DNA of 8,005 nucleotides from Chloroflexota bacterium (GTDB lineage: Bacteria; Chloroflexota; Limnocylindria; Limnocylindrales; CSP1-4). The stretch is taken from positions 1 through 8,005 of the forward strand of contig JAJYJR010000251.1 of the NCBI GenBank assembly GCA_021789355.1. The letters are read 5' to 3'. The first letter of the stretch is position 1; each line of letters opens with the position of its first letter. This document shows, in pieces, positions 1 through 6,741 of this stretch. The position numbers and the translations under genes are program-made. Below the pieces are notes generated by a model that ran no database searches, was not told the DNA's origin, and saw only the letters and a list, made by a program, of their open reading frames with translations.

Positions 1-15
1 GCAGGGAGTGAACCG

Positions 16-2493
16 ATGACGCAGGTGGCGACGATCGCAGCCGAGTCCGTCCCGCCCGGGATCGAGCGCCCCGAGGCGGCCGGCCTCGTCGGGATCGAGT
101 CCGGACCGGCGCTCGAGGCGCTCTTGCATCGCGCGGCCGACGTGCGAGACGCGAGCGGCCGCACGCGAATCACCTACTCCCCGAAGGTCTTCATTCCGCT
201 CACGAAGCTCTGCCGGGACGTCTGCGGCTACTGCATCTTCGCTCGGCCGCCGCGCCGCGGCGAGGCCGCGTATCTCGGGGTGGACGAGGTCGTCGACATC
301 GCCCGGGCCGGCGCGGCCGCCGGCTGCCTCGAGGCGCTGTTCACCCTCGGCGACAGGCCGGAGCTGCGCTACCGGGTTGCTCGGGACGAGCTCGCGGCGC
401 TCGGCCACGAGACGACGACGGGCTACCTGGCCGAGGTCGCGGGCACGGTCCTGCGCGAGGCGGGGCTCTTGCCGCACGCGAACCCCGGCGTGATGACCGA
501 GGCCGAGCTCGCCCGCCTGCGGACGGTCGCACCGTCGCAGGGCCTGATGCTCGAGACGACGGCGGAGCGGCTGGCCGGGCGCGGCGGGCCCCACTGGGGT
601 TCCCCCGACAAACATCCGGCGCGACGCCTGGCGATGATCGAAGCGGCCGGGCGGCTGGCGATCCCGTTCACGACCGGGATCCTGATCGGGATCGGCGAGA
701 CGCGCGCGGAGCGCCTCGACGCGCTCTTCGCGATCCGTGACTTGCACGCGCGCTACGGACACATCCAGGAGGTCATCGTCCAGAACTTCCGGGCGAAGCC
801 CGGGACGCGGATGGCCGGCGCGCCCGAGCCGTCGCTCGATGACCACCTCTGGACGATCGCGCTCGCCCGCCTGATCCTGGGCCGGTCGGCCCATGTCCAG
901 GCGCCGCCGAACCTCGCGACCGACGCCGGACGCCTGCTCGACGCGGGCATCGACGACTGGGGTGGCGTCTCGCCGGTCACCGTCGACCACGTCAACCCTG
1001 AGGCGCCGTGGCCCACCCTGGCGCAGCTGCGCGAGAGCACCGCCTCGCGCGGTTTCGAGCTCGTGCCGCGCCTGACCGTGTACCCCGAGTACGTGCGGGA
1101 TGCGGGGCGCTGGATCGACGAGGCGATCCGCGCGGCCGTCTTGCGCCACGCTGACGGCGAGGGCCTTGCCCGCGAGATCGACTGGTTCGCCGGGATCACG
1201 CCGGACAGCCCCCCGCTCGAGCGGATCACCGGCGAAAGCCCCTCGACGCCGCCGCGGGCCTCGACGCCGCCGCCGGCCGGACGCGCGGCTGGGGCGCTCG
1301 CGGCGATCCTCGCCAGGGCTCGATCGGGCGACGAGCTCACGGAGGCCGAGATCGCCCGCCTCTTCGAGGCCCGGGGCGTCGAGGTCGGGGCGATCGCGGA
1401 GGCGGCCGACGAGGTCCGCCGCGAGGTCAACGGCGACACCGTCACCTACGTCGTCAACCGCAACATCAACTACACCAACGTCTGCTACTTCAAGTGCGGG
1501 TTCTGCGCGTTCAGCAAAGGCAAGCTCGCCGAGAACCTGCGCGGCCGGCCCTATCTGCTGCCGATCGAGGAGGTCGTCCGGCGGAGCGTCGAGGCCTGGG
1601 AGCGCGGCGCCACCGAGGTGTGTCTCCAGGGCGGCATCCACCCCGACTTCACCGGCCAGTTCTACCTCGACGTGTGCGCGGCGATCAAGGCGGCCATCCC
1701 GGGGATCCACGTCCACGCATTCTCGCCGCTCGAGGTGACCCAGGGCGCGGCGACGCTCGGCGTCACGATCCCGGACCTCCTCGGCCGCCTCCGGGCGGCC
1801 GGGCTCGGGACGCTGCCCGGCACCGCGGCCGAGATCCTCGACGACGAGGTCCGGGCGATCATCTGTCCCGACAAGATCGCCACGCGCGAATGGCTCGACG
1901 TGATCGCGACAGCCCACCGGACCGGGCTTCGCACGACGAGCACGATCATGTTCGGCCACGCCGACACGTACCGCTCGTGGGCCCGTCACCTGCTCGCCCT
2001 CCGCCGGCTCCAGGCGGCGACCGGCGGGATCTCCGAGTTCGTCCCCCTGCCCTTCGTCCACCTCGAGGCGCCGCTCTACCTGAAGGGACGCACCCGGCGT
2101 GGACCGACCTATCGCGAGGCGATCCTGATGCATGCGGTCGCCCGCCTCGCCCTCCATCCGCTGATCCCGAACATCCAGGCCTCCTGGGTGAAGCTCGGTC
2201 CCACCGGCGCGCGCACGGTCCTGCAAAGCGGGGCGAACGACATGGGCGGGACGCTCATGAACGAGTCGATCTCGCGTGCGGCCGGGGCCTCGCACGGCGA
2301 GGAGCTGCCGCCCGAGGCGATGGAGGCCCTGATCCGATCGGTGGGCCGGACGCCGCGCCAGCGGACGACCCTCTACGGAGAACCGCCAGCGGACCAGCGG
2401 CAGCGGTCGTTCAAGGCGCCGCCGCTCCGCGAGCTCGTCCAGCCGACGGCGCTTCGATGGGTCCGCCGACCAGGGTCCGCCGGGCCGGCATAG
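16..2493 (+). CDS. fbiC: Bifunctional FO synthase (CofG-CofH fusion, FbiC)
   Basis: Makes 7,8-didemethyl-8-hydroxy-5-deazariboflavin (FO), the chromophore of coenzyme F420, from tyrosine and the flavin precursor 5-amino-6-ribitylaminouracil, in the cytosol. Two radical-SAM domains lie in tandem. The N-terminal CofG half has its [4Fe-4S] motif CX3CX2C at C66, C70, C73 and a typical GILIGIGET segment near residue 220. The C-terminal CofH half has a second CX3CX2C at C490, C494, C497, followed by GGIHPDF and STIMFGH segments. A Pro/Ser/Ala-rich linker at about 400-425 separates them. The length (825 aa) fits fused FbiC enzymes; archaea and cyanobacteria use two separate proteins. The ATG at 16 is preceded by AGGGAG at 3-8. 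No other F420 gene (fbiA, fbiB, fbiD) is in the window, so the operon context is unseen. No key residue appears to be missing. Confidence 0.96.
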   Translation: MTQVATIAAESVPPGIERPEAAGLVGIESGPALEALLHRAADVRDASGRTRITYSPKVFIPLTKLCRDVCGYCIFARPPRRGEAAYLGVDEVVDIARAGAAAGCLEALFTLGDRPELRYRVARDELAALGHETTTGYLAEVAGTVLREAGLLPHANPGVMTEAELARLRTVAPSQGLMLETTAERLAGRGGPHWGSPDKHPARRLAMIEAAGRLAIPFTTGILIGIGETRAERLDALFAIRDLHARYGHIQEVIVQNFRAKPGTRMAGAPEPSLDDHLWTIALARLILGRSAHVQAPPNLATDAGRLLDAGIDDWGGVSPVTVDHVNPEAPWPTLAQLRESTASRGFELVPRLTVYPEYVRDAGRWIDEAIRAAVLRHADGEGLAREIDWFAGITPDSPPLERITGESPSTPPRASTPPPAGRAAGALAAILARARSGDELTEAEIARLFEARGVEVGAIAEAADEVRREVNGDTVTYVVNRNINYTNVCYFKCGFCAFSKGKLAENLRGRPYLLPIEEVVRRSVEAWERGATEVCLQGGIHPDFTGQFYLDVCAAIKAAIPGIHVHAFSPLEVTQGAATLGVTIPDLLGRLRAAGLGTLPGTAAEILDDEVRAIICPDKIATREWLDVIATAHRTGLRTTSTIMFGHADTYRSWARHLLALRRLQAATGGISEFVPLPFVHLEAPLYLKGRTRRGPTYREAILMHAVARLALHPLIPNIQASWVKLGPTGARTVLQSGANDMGGTLMNESISRAAGASHGEELPPEAMEALIRSVGRTPRQRTTLYGEPPADQRQRSFKAPPLRELVQPTALRWVRRPGSAGPA
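1241..1273 (+). repeat. Two-copy 18-bp tandem repeat in the FbiC linker
   Basis: The 15-mer CCTCGACGCCGCCGC occurs at 1241-1255 and 1259-1273, with a period of 18 bp (six codons). It encodes STPPRA-STPPPA in the linker between the CofG and CofH halves. The repeat is in frame and outside both catalytic domains, so it is probably a neutral slippage product that sets linker length. Confidence 0.6.
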
Positions 2494-2550
2494 GAGACAG
2501 GCCCACAAGGGTGTACGCGGGCCGGTTCGGGGCATCGGAGACTCTTCCAG

Positions 2551-2563
2551 GGGCCTCTGGCCC
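2551..2563 (+). terminator. Hairpin downstream of fbiC, possible weak terminator
   Basis: GGGCC-TCT-GGCCC forms a perfect 5-bp stem with a 3-nt loop, 57 nt after the fbiC stop codon. A second small hairpin, ACCCC-TGT-GGGGT, lies at 2594-2606. Neither is followed by a T-run, so intrinsic termination is only a guess; GC-rich DNA makes such stems by chance. Confidence 0.25.
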
Positions 2564-2639
2564 GCAGCGTCGGGTGTCCACCGAACCGTGTCGACCCCTG
2601 TGGGGTGCCCTGATCGGCCCACCTGGAGGCAGCCACGGC

Positions 2640-3240
2640 GTGCTCCCATCGCTGCTGTACATCCTGACCCGGCACCTCCTCGAACGGGTGGCGCTGCGGT
2701 TTCGTTTGGGGCGGCGTCGCGAGGAACGGGTCACCGGCATTGGCGAAGTTGGCGGTCAAGTTGCGGTTCGCGCCGCCGGAGCTGTTCGCGACCATCTGGC
2801 CGAGTTGCTGCCAGTCGGCCTTCATGCCGGGATCGGTCCACTTGACCTTGCCGGCCCACCAGTTGTTGTAGTAGGTCGGGCCCTGGGTGTGCAGCACGAA
2901 CGACTCGAGGACGTCGGTGGGCAGGTCGCCCGCCCCGAACTGGCCGATGCCGACCGGATGTTCCTGGCCGCGGCCTCCCGTGTGCTGCCCTGAAGACGCT
3001 GGTCCAGCTTCGTCGTGCGGCCCGAGACGCTTCTGGGGTGGCATCGGCGCTTGGTGGCCCGACGCTGGACGTGCCCGCGGCGGGGTCGCGGTCGCCCGCT
3101 GATCGATCCCGATGTCGTCGCGCTGATCCTTCGCCTGGCGCAGAGACTCCCCGCTGGAGATATCTCCGGATCGGGGGCGAGCTCCAAGGGCTCGGCGTGC
3201 ACGTCGCGGCCACCACGATCCGCGGCGTGCTCGCCCGCGC
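2640..3240 (+). pseudogene. Decayed DDE integrase-type transposase (IS3/IS481-like), interrupted
   Basis: Fragments of one transposase family are recognisable in order. The N-terminus starts at GTG 2640, with GGAGG at 2625-2629, and reads LPSLLYILTRHLLERVALRFR to about 2705. After an unrelated insert it resumes in the same frame at about 2920 with QVARPELADADRMFLAAASRVLP. A TGA follows at 2991-2993 where the family usually has Arg (CGA to TGA would explain it). Then come RRWSSFVVRPETLLGWHRRL and a GRPLIDPDVVALILRLAQR segment (helix-turn-helix region). A frameshift at about 3141-3152 moves the reading into another frame, where TPRWRYLRIGGELQGLGV and AATTIRGVLAR continue to about 3240. The DDE catalytic core that should follow is absent. 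Family assignment is from memory of such N-terminal regions. The product cannot be functional. Confidence 0.7.
2709..2925 (-). pseudogene. Fragment of a sugar ABC-transporter solute-binding protein gene
   Basis: Read on the minus strand, this stretch encodes a segment resembling the central part of carbohydrate ABC-transporter substrate-binding proteins (family 1). It reads LPTDVLESFVLHTQGPTYYN, then NWWAGKVKWTDPGMKADWQQ, then a Gly/Asn-rich turn and NFANAGDPFLATPP. Such proteins bind oligosaccharides outside the membrane. Neither the N-terminus with its lipoprotein signal nor the C-terminal third is present, and no permease genes are nearby. The similarity stops abruptly at both sides, where transposase sequence begins on the opposite strand, so this is a dead insert and not a gene. 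The match is from memory of the family, not from an alignment. Confidence 0.55.
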
Positions 3241-3364
3241 CGTTCAGGGGGCACATGGGGGTCGCCTCGATGCGCCAGCGAGCGGGATCGGTCGACGCTG
3301 CCTTGCGACTCGAGACCGCAAAGGACGGCGGCACCGCCCGGGCTGTCGCTCGACGCGACGGATA

Positions 3365-3378
3365 GGACCCTCTGGTCC
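3365..3378. promoter_or_regulatory. Palindrome GGACC-N4-GGTCC
   Basis: GGACC-CTCT-GGTCC is a perfect inverted repeat with a four-base centre. This layout is common for dimeric LuxR/NarL-type response regulators, and the sequence loosely resembles DosR-type boxes. It lies about 190 bp upstream of the 3557 start codon. It could equally be a small hairpin in a decayed region. Confidence 0.3.
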
Positions 3379-3435
3379 GGGCGCAGGCCCTCCTGCCAGC
3401 GGGTCGATGCTGCCCCCGCCGCGCACCGCGCGGAA

Positions 3436-3474
3436 GTAGGGAAATCCCCACCGGCGACGTAGGGTTCCACCCAC
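3436..3474. promoter_or_regulatory. Two tandem inverted-repeat boxes, 23 bp apart
   Basis: GTAGGG-AAAT-CCCCAC at 3436-3451 is a near-perfect palindrome (5 of 6 pairs) around a four-base centre. A related copy, GTAGGG-TTCC-ACCCAC, lies at 3459-3474 (4 of 6 pairs). The centre-to-centre distance is 23 bp, close to two helical turns, so two dimers would sit on the same DNA face. The pair ends 24 bp before a possible -10 (TATCGT, 3498-3503) of the gene starting at 3557. Inference: operator sites of an unknown regulator. Confidence 0.35.
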
Positions 3475-3556
3475 TGGCACCACCCCTCCGCCCCCGATAT
3501 CGTCGGGCTGCGTCCCATCGCGCGAGGCCCCCGAGGTGCGGGGCCGGGAGGGATGC

Positions 3557-4250
3557 ATGGGACGAGCCCACCTGTCCATCAGTATGGCCCTCGGCGCCTG
3601 CCTTGTGGCACTCCTCGGGGCTCCCCGCGGTGGTCGGCGCGGCGCCGCCGACGGCGGTCAGGGTCTCCGTGACGGCCGATCTCGACGGTCGCGTCATCGC
3701 CGTCTCCGAGATCCCCGACTGGTACTGCCACGACCTCGACTACCCGCGCATCCACTGCTTCCGCAGCCCTGCCGCGCTCAAGCACGCCCTCGCGACACGA
3801 CAGAGCACCGACTTGGCTGCCTCCCCGGCCGCGTCCGCCACCTATCTCCACGTGTATGTCGACGCGAACTTCTCGGGCGGTTACACGGTCATCTCGCAGG
3901 CGTACGACGACCTGCGCACGATCGGCTGGAACGACCGCATCAGCTCGTTCAGGGCGGTGAACGGGATCGCCGGCCATTTCGCGACCGACATCTACAACAG
4001 CGGCGCCTACTACTACTTCGGCCCCAACCAGCAGACCACCTACGTGGGCGACGCCTGGAACGCCGCTGCCCATGGCCTGGTGGCCTCGGTCGTGCCAGGA
4101 CTCGACCTGGGACCCGGCAATCCCGTCCCTGCCACGATCCCCGTCAGAGACATCGCGACGGACCGAGTTGTGGCCAGGGCCGAATGTCCACACAGCAGCA
4201 TTGTCGATTCAGCACGGGGTGGTGACGACCGCCTTGCCGAGTATTGGTGA
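3557..4250 (+). pseudogene. Secreted beta-gamma-crystallin-like protein (I36-like), frameshifted
   Basis: Two frames together make one sensible gene. ATG 3557, preceded by GGGAGGGA at 3546-3553, starts a signal peptide (MGRAHLSISMALGACLVALL). The mature part is in the next frame, from about 3621 to the stop at 4248-4250. Dropping one G of the G4 run at 3617-3620 joins them to give ALLGLPAVVGA, a normal signal-peptidase site. The mature frame itself has only a TTG start at 3603 and no signal peptide. The mature protein contains a Greek-key motif: YVDANFSGGYTV, then WNDRISSF, where NDRISS fits the calcium-binding N/D-N/D-x-x-S/T-S signature of microbial beta-gamma-crystallins. A second, weaker motif ends in WNAAAHG and lacks that signature. 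Streptomyces metalloproteinase-inhibitor (I36) proteins look similar. The break could be a sequencing indel or a real inactivation. If intact, it is an exported small calcium-binding or inhibitor protein. Confidence 0.7.
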
Positions 4251-4296
4251 AAGCCGACATTTCGGAGGCGGTTTACCTAGAAGGAGGGACGCAGAG

Positions 4297-4788
4297 ATGA
4301 TCCGGCGACTCGCGACAACCCTAGCAGCGGCGACGCTGGCGGCCGCCCTGATTCCCGCGACCGCGGCTGCGACGCCGCTCGATCCGATCACCTGCCACGG
4401 CGCCTATGTCGACGCCAGCTACAACATCCACAACTACCTGAACGCCCCGATGAGCTCCGGCACCGATCGCCTCACCGGCAACTGGTGCACGAACGGGAGC
4501 GTGGCCTGGGCCACCGCCGTGTCGGCCGTGGAGGTCTACCACAGCGGGACTCTCGGCCCGATGCAGCTCACGAGCAGCGGCTCCACCACCGCCTACGGAG
4601 ACCTCCGCTTCTACGCCAATTGGAAGCGGCCGATCACCTGCCCGATCCCGCCCTACGTAGACGCGAGCGTCACGGTCCACGAGATGATCCTGGTCAGCAT
4701 GGGCGGCTCGATCATCGGATACGACGTGTACGGATACGACTACGACCCCACCTGCATGTACAGCCAGGTCTGGCAGTCTGCTCCGTGA
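4297..4788 (+). CDS. Small secreted four-cysteine protein, unknown function
   Basis: A 163-residue protein with a clear Sec signal peptide: positive MIRR, a hydrophobic Ala/Leu stretch, and likely cleavage in PATAAA-TP near residue 25. The mature part is rich in Tyr, Ser, Thr and Gly and has four cysteines (TCHG, NWCT, TCPI, TCMY), enough for two disulfides, as expected outside the cell. I do not recognise a family. The start at 4297 is chosen because AAGGAGGG at 4281-4288 sits 8 nt upstream and the signal peptide begins there; the frame is open further upstream (to 4072), but that part overlaps the previous gene. It lies 46 bp after the crystallin-like gene in the same direction, so the two may be co-transcribed exported proteins. 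Confidence 0.8.
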   Translation: MIRRLATTLAAATLAAALIPATAAATPLDPITCHGAYVDASYNIHNYLNAPMSSGTDRLTGNWCTNGSVAWATAVSAVEVYHSGTLGPMQLTSSGSTTAYGDLRFYANWKRPITCPIPPYVDASVTVHEMILVSMGGSIIGYDVYGYDYDPTCMYSQVWQSAP

Positions 4789-4791
4789 GTC

Positions 4792-4807
4792 CTCGCCGAA
4801 GGGCGAG
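4792..4807 (+). terminator. Hairpin just after the four-cysteine protein gene
   Basis: CTCGCC-GAAG-GGCGAG forms a perfect 6-bp stem with a four-base loop, beginning 4 nt after the stop codon at 4786-4788. There is no T-run behind it (AGAGTCCCCC follows), so it may act as an mRNA 3'-end stabiliser or a weak terminator. Confidence 0.4.
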
Positions 4808-4903
4808 AGAGTCCCCCGGGCGGCACTTCATCCGGTTCTTGACGGGGTGCCGCTCGGGGCTGAGGCTGGGGGTGCGCAACCGAGCCGCGCGGAGGGTCGC
4901 GAG

Positions 4904-5167
4904 ATGAGCAGGGATCGCGCGAGGCCGAAGCCCGCGATCGTTCGCAATGGCCCGGCCCTGTGGATCGACGAGGGCCGGCAGTTTGACAACCCATACCTCG
5001 GGCTGTCCCCGACCGTCCACGGTGTGGCCGACAGCGACACAGGCCGCGCCCACCCGCGTGACCGCCGACGTTCGGCGCTCTCGAGCCTGAAGCGCTCGCT
5101 CGCCCGTCTCGGCCGGCAGCTGCTGCCCGGATCCACGTCGGGCAGTCGCCATCGGCGCCGCGCCTGA
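4904..5167 (+). CDS. Possible small basic protein, hypothetical
   Basis: An 87-residue open frame from ATG 4904, with GGAGGG at 4891-4896 and a 7-nt spacer. The N-terminal half contains IVRNGPALWIDEGRQFDNPY, of mixed normal composition; the C-terminal 35 residues are Arg/Ser-rich. There is no signal peptide, membrane segment or known domain. It ends 29 bp before the Asp-box protein gene in the same direction. The good ribosome binding site and ordinary residue use in the first half argue for a gene. The Arg-rich tail and the competing antisense open frames argue for caution. Confidence 0.4.
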   Translation: MSRDRARPKPAIVRNGPALWIDEGRQFDNPYLGLSPTVHGVADSDTGRAHPRDRRRSALSSLKRSLARLGRQLLPGSTSGSRHRRRA

Positions 5168-5196
5168 CGCAAGACCCGCGAGCCTCGGAGCTCCCG

Positions 5197-6579
5197 ATGT
5201 CCGGCAGTGGTGGCACATTCTCGAGCGACGGCCGTGGCGCGAAGGTCGCGCTCACGACCTTCGTCCTGACGCTCTCCGCGATCGTGCTCCTCGGGGTCTT
5301 TGGACGATCGGGAGGAGGGTCCCTTCGCGACGTCCCGAAGTCGACGCTGCGCCTTGCCACCGGGCGACCCGTCGCGAGTACCCCGCTCGCGGGCTCGCAG
5401 CTCCCGGGTCCATCGGCGGGCGGAGTGCCCGTGGCGAATGCGTCGCTCCTATGGGCGCGGGCCGGGGGCAGCGCGAAGGCGATGCTCTGGAAGGGCGCCG
5501 AGGCGATCGACGCGGGACTCGCGTGGAGCGGTGGGTTCGTCCTCTCCGGCCACGACGCGCAGGGGGCGATCGTGTGGACGTCGGACGGACGCGCGTGGAA
5601 TAGCTGGAGGGGTGACGTCTTCAGGGAGGCGATCGCGATCCCGTTCCTCGTGCGGATCCCATCGGGAGTGCTCGCGGTCGGGGAGGAACCCTCGGGGAAA
5701 CGTCGCGAGGGCGCCTCGCCCGGGAATGTCGAGCTGGCGATGTGGACGACACGTGACGGGCTCACCTGGCGCCGGCTCTCGGCGTCCGTCCTTGCCCCGT
5801 TCGGCGGCGCCGTGATCTCCCTCGTCGGGACCGGCGCTCCGGGGATCATCGCACTCGGAACATGCGGCACCGGGACATGCGTCTGGACCTCTCCGGATGG
5901 GACGCGGTGGAGCGCGGCGCGGCCGCTTCCCGCGCTGCTCTCCGACCTCGCTTCACTCCGCGACGTCGCTACTGCGGAGTCGGGCTACGTCCTGCTCCAG
6001 GCTGAGGGCGCCCCGCCGACAGCACACCCGGCGGTGTGGCTCTCGCGCGACGGCCGAACCTGGCGTCGATTGTCGCAGGCGTTGCCGGACGGAATCGTCC
6101 CGGACCGGCTCGTCGCCTCCGATGGCCACCTGCTCGTCTTCGCGCGGACGGCCGCCCGGAACGTCGCGATGCCGCTCCAGATGTGGGGCTCGGCCGATGG
6201 CGAGCGATGGACGCGCCTCCGCACCGAGGCCCTCCCGTTCCCTGCCCCGGTGCCGATCCCCGGCTGCGAGACGACGTATCCGCTCTTGGCCGCGGGCGGG
6301 GGCTGGTTCTACGTCGTCGCCGGCACCGGCGGCGCGTGGCGGAGCAGGGACGGCACCGAGTGGGAGCAGCTCCCGCAGAGGGATCCGCCGATCCTGTTCG
6401 ACCGGCCGGGGAGCGACTGGACAGGCTCGGTCGACATCGGACACCTGGCCGTCGCCGGCCGGTCCGGGATCCTCCTCGCGCTCACGGCGACGAACCCGGA
6501 AGACCCGCCGCCCGACCCCGTGTCGGTCTGGTTCGGAGAGATCGGCGGCGGGTACCCGACCGTCGGACCGCTGGATTGA
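5197..6579 (+). CDS. Membrane-anchored Asp-box (BNR-like) repeat protein, probable beta-propeller
   Basis: A 460-residue protein with a short cytoplasmic N-terminus, one hydrophobic segment at about residues 16-36 (signal anchor), a Gly/Ser/Pro-rich linker to about 80, and an extracellular repeat domain. Six Asp-box motifs (S/T-x-D-G-x-x-W preceded by W) are visible: WTSDGRAW 127-134, WTTRDGLTW 183-191, WTSPDGTRW 230-238, WLSRDGRTW 281-289, WGSADGERW 330-338 and WRSRDGTEW 381-389. Spacing is about 47-56 residues, as expected for blades of a sialidase-like or Vps10-like propeller. No sialidase arginine triad is evident, so an enzymatic role is not supported; binding or structural use is more likely. 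Cysteines at 223, 228 and 357 are the only ones. The ATG at 5197 has only a weak TCGGAG at 5185-5190. Which ligand it binds cannot be read from the sequence. Confidence 0.82.
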   Translation: MSGSGGTFSSDGRGAKVALTTFVLTLSAIVLLGVFGRSGGGSLRDVPKSTLRLATGRPVASTPLAGSQLPGPSAGGVPVANASLLWARAGGSAKAMLWKGAEAIDAGLAWSGGFVLSGHDAQGAIVWTSDGRAWNSWRGDVFREAIAIPFLVRIPSGVLAVGEEPSGKRREGASPGNVELAMWTTRDGLTWRRLSASVLAPFGGAVISLVGTGAPGIIALGTCGTGTCVWTSPDGTRWSAARPLPALLSDLASLRDVATAESGYVLLQAEGAPPTAHPAVWLSRDGRTWRRLSQALPDGIVPDRLVASDGHLLVFARTAARNVAMPLQMWGSADGERWTRLRTEALPFPAPVPIPGCETTYPLLAAGGGWFYVVAGTGGAWRSRDGTEWEQLPQRDPPILFDRPGSDWTGSVDIGHLAVAGRSGILLALTATNPEDPPPDPVSVWFGEIGGGYPTVGPLD

Positions 6580-6651
6580 GCGCCGCAGTGATGCACGTAC
6601 GGGACGCGCGAAGGAAGCCGCCGCTGGGAAGTCCTGTCGTCCCTTGATGCC

Positions 6652-6666
6652 ATGAAGGAGCGGGCC
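6652..6666 (+). repeat. Left subterminal inverted repeat of the IS1111-group element
   Basis: ATGAAGGAGCGGGCC matches the reverse complement of 7983-7997 at 15 of 15 positions. It starts 3 nt inside the proposed AT core (GCC between). Subterminal rather than terminal repeats separate the IS1111 group from the IS110 group. Confidence 0.85.
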
Positions 6667-6741
6667 TCCGCCCCGATGCTTATGGCGCGATCCTGAAGGG
6701 GATCTGCCAGACGCAAGCGATCAAAGAGAGGAGGCCCAGTG

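Larger units (their letters stand above)
3241..3556. other. Non-coding stretch between transposase remnant and next gene
   Basis: I find no convincing gene here in any frame. The open frames on both strands have no recognisable domain and look like random GC-rich translation. The first part may be further eroded mobile-element DNA. The second part, from about 3365, holds palindromes with four-base centres (listed separately) and probably the promoter of the downstream secreted protein. A possible -10 element TATCGT lies at 3498-3503, but no good -35 is visible at the right distance. Confidence 0.4.

Noticed and set aside
753..1445. Long minus-strand open frame within fbiC (230 codons)
   Set aside because: It is antisense to a well-recognised enzyme, is rich in Ser/Arg/Ala as expected from reverse reading of GC-rich codons, and shows no domain.
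1494..2639. Plus-strand open frame running from inside fbiC into the transposase remnant
   Set aside because: Its first part is an Arg/Pro/Gly-rich shadow of the CofH half. Only the portion from GTG 2640 carries real transposase similarity.
2373..3518. 381-codon minus-strand open frame as a single gene
   Set aside because: Only the middle part (about 2709-2925) resembles a protein family. The rest is random-looking and overlaps the transposase pseudogene and the end of fbiC.
3579..4193. Minus-strand open frame opposite the crystallin-like gene
   Set aside because: Val/Gly/Arg-rich reverse reading with no recognisable motif.
3621..4225. Continuation of the 3557 frame beyond the signal peptide
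   Set aside because: Past the G4 run it turns Arg/Gly-rich without structure, while the neighbouring frame holds the crystallin-like domain.
4983..4988. TTGACA as a -35 promoter element
   Set aside because: No acceptable -10 lies 16-18 bp downstream, and it falls inside the small open frame.
4740..5870. 376-codon minus-strand open frame across the small basic protein and the Asp-box gene
   Set aside because: It overlaps the Asp-box gene, whose six regular motifs are clearly real. The antisense product is Ser/Arg/Pro-rich with no domain.
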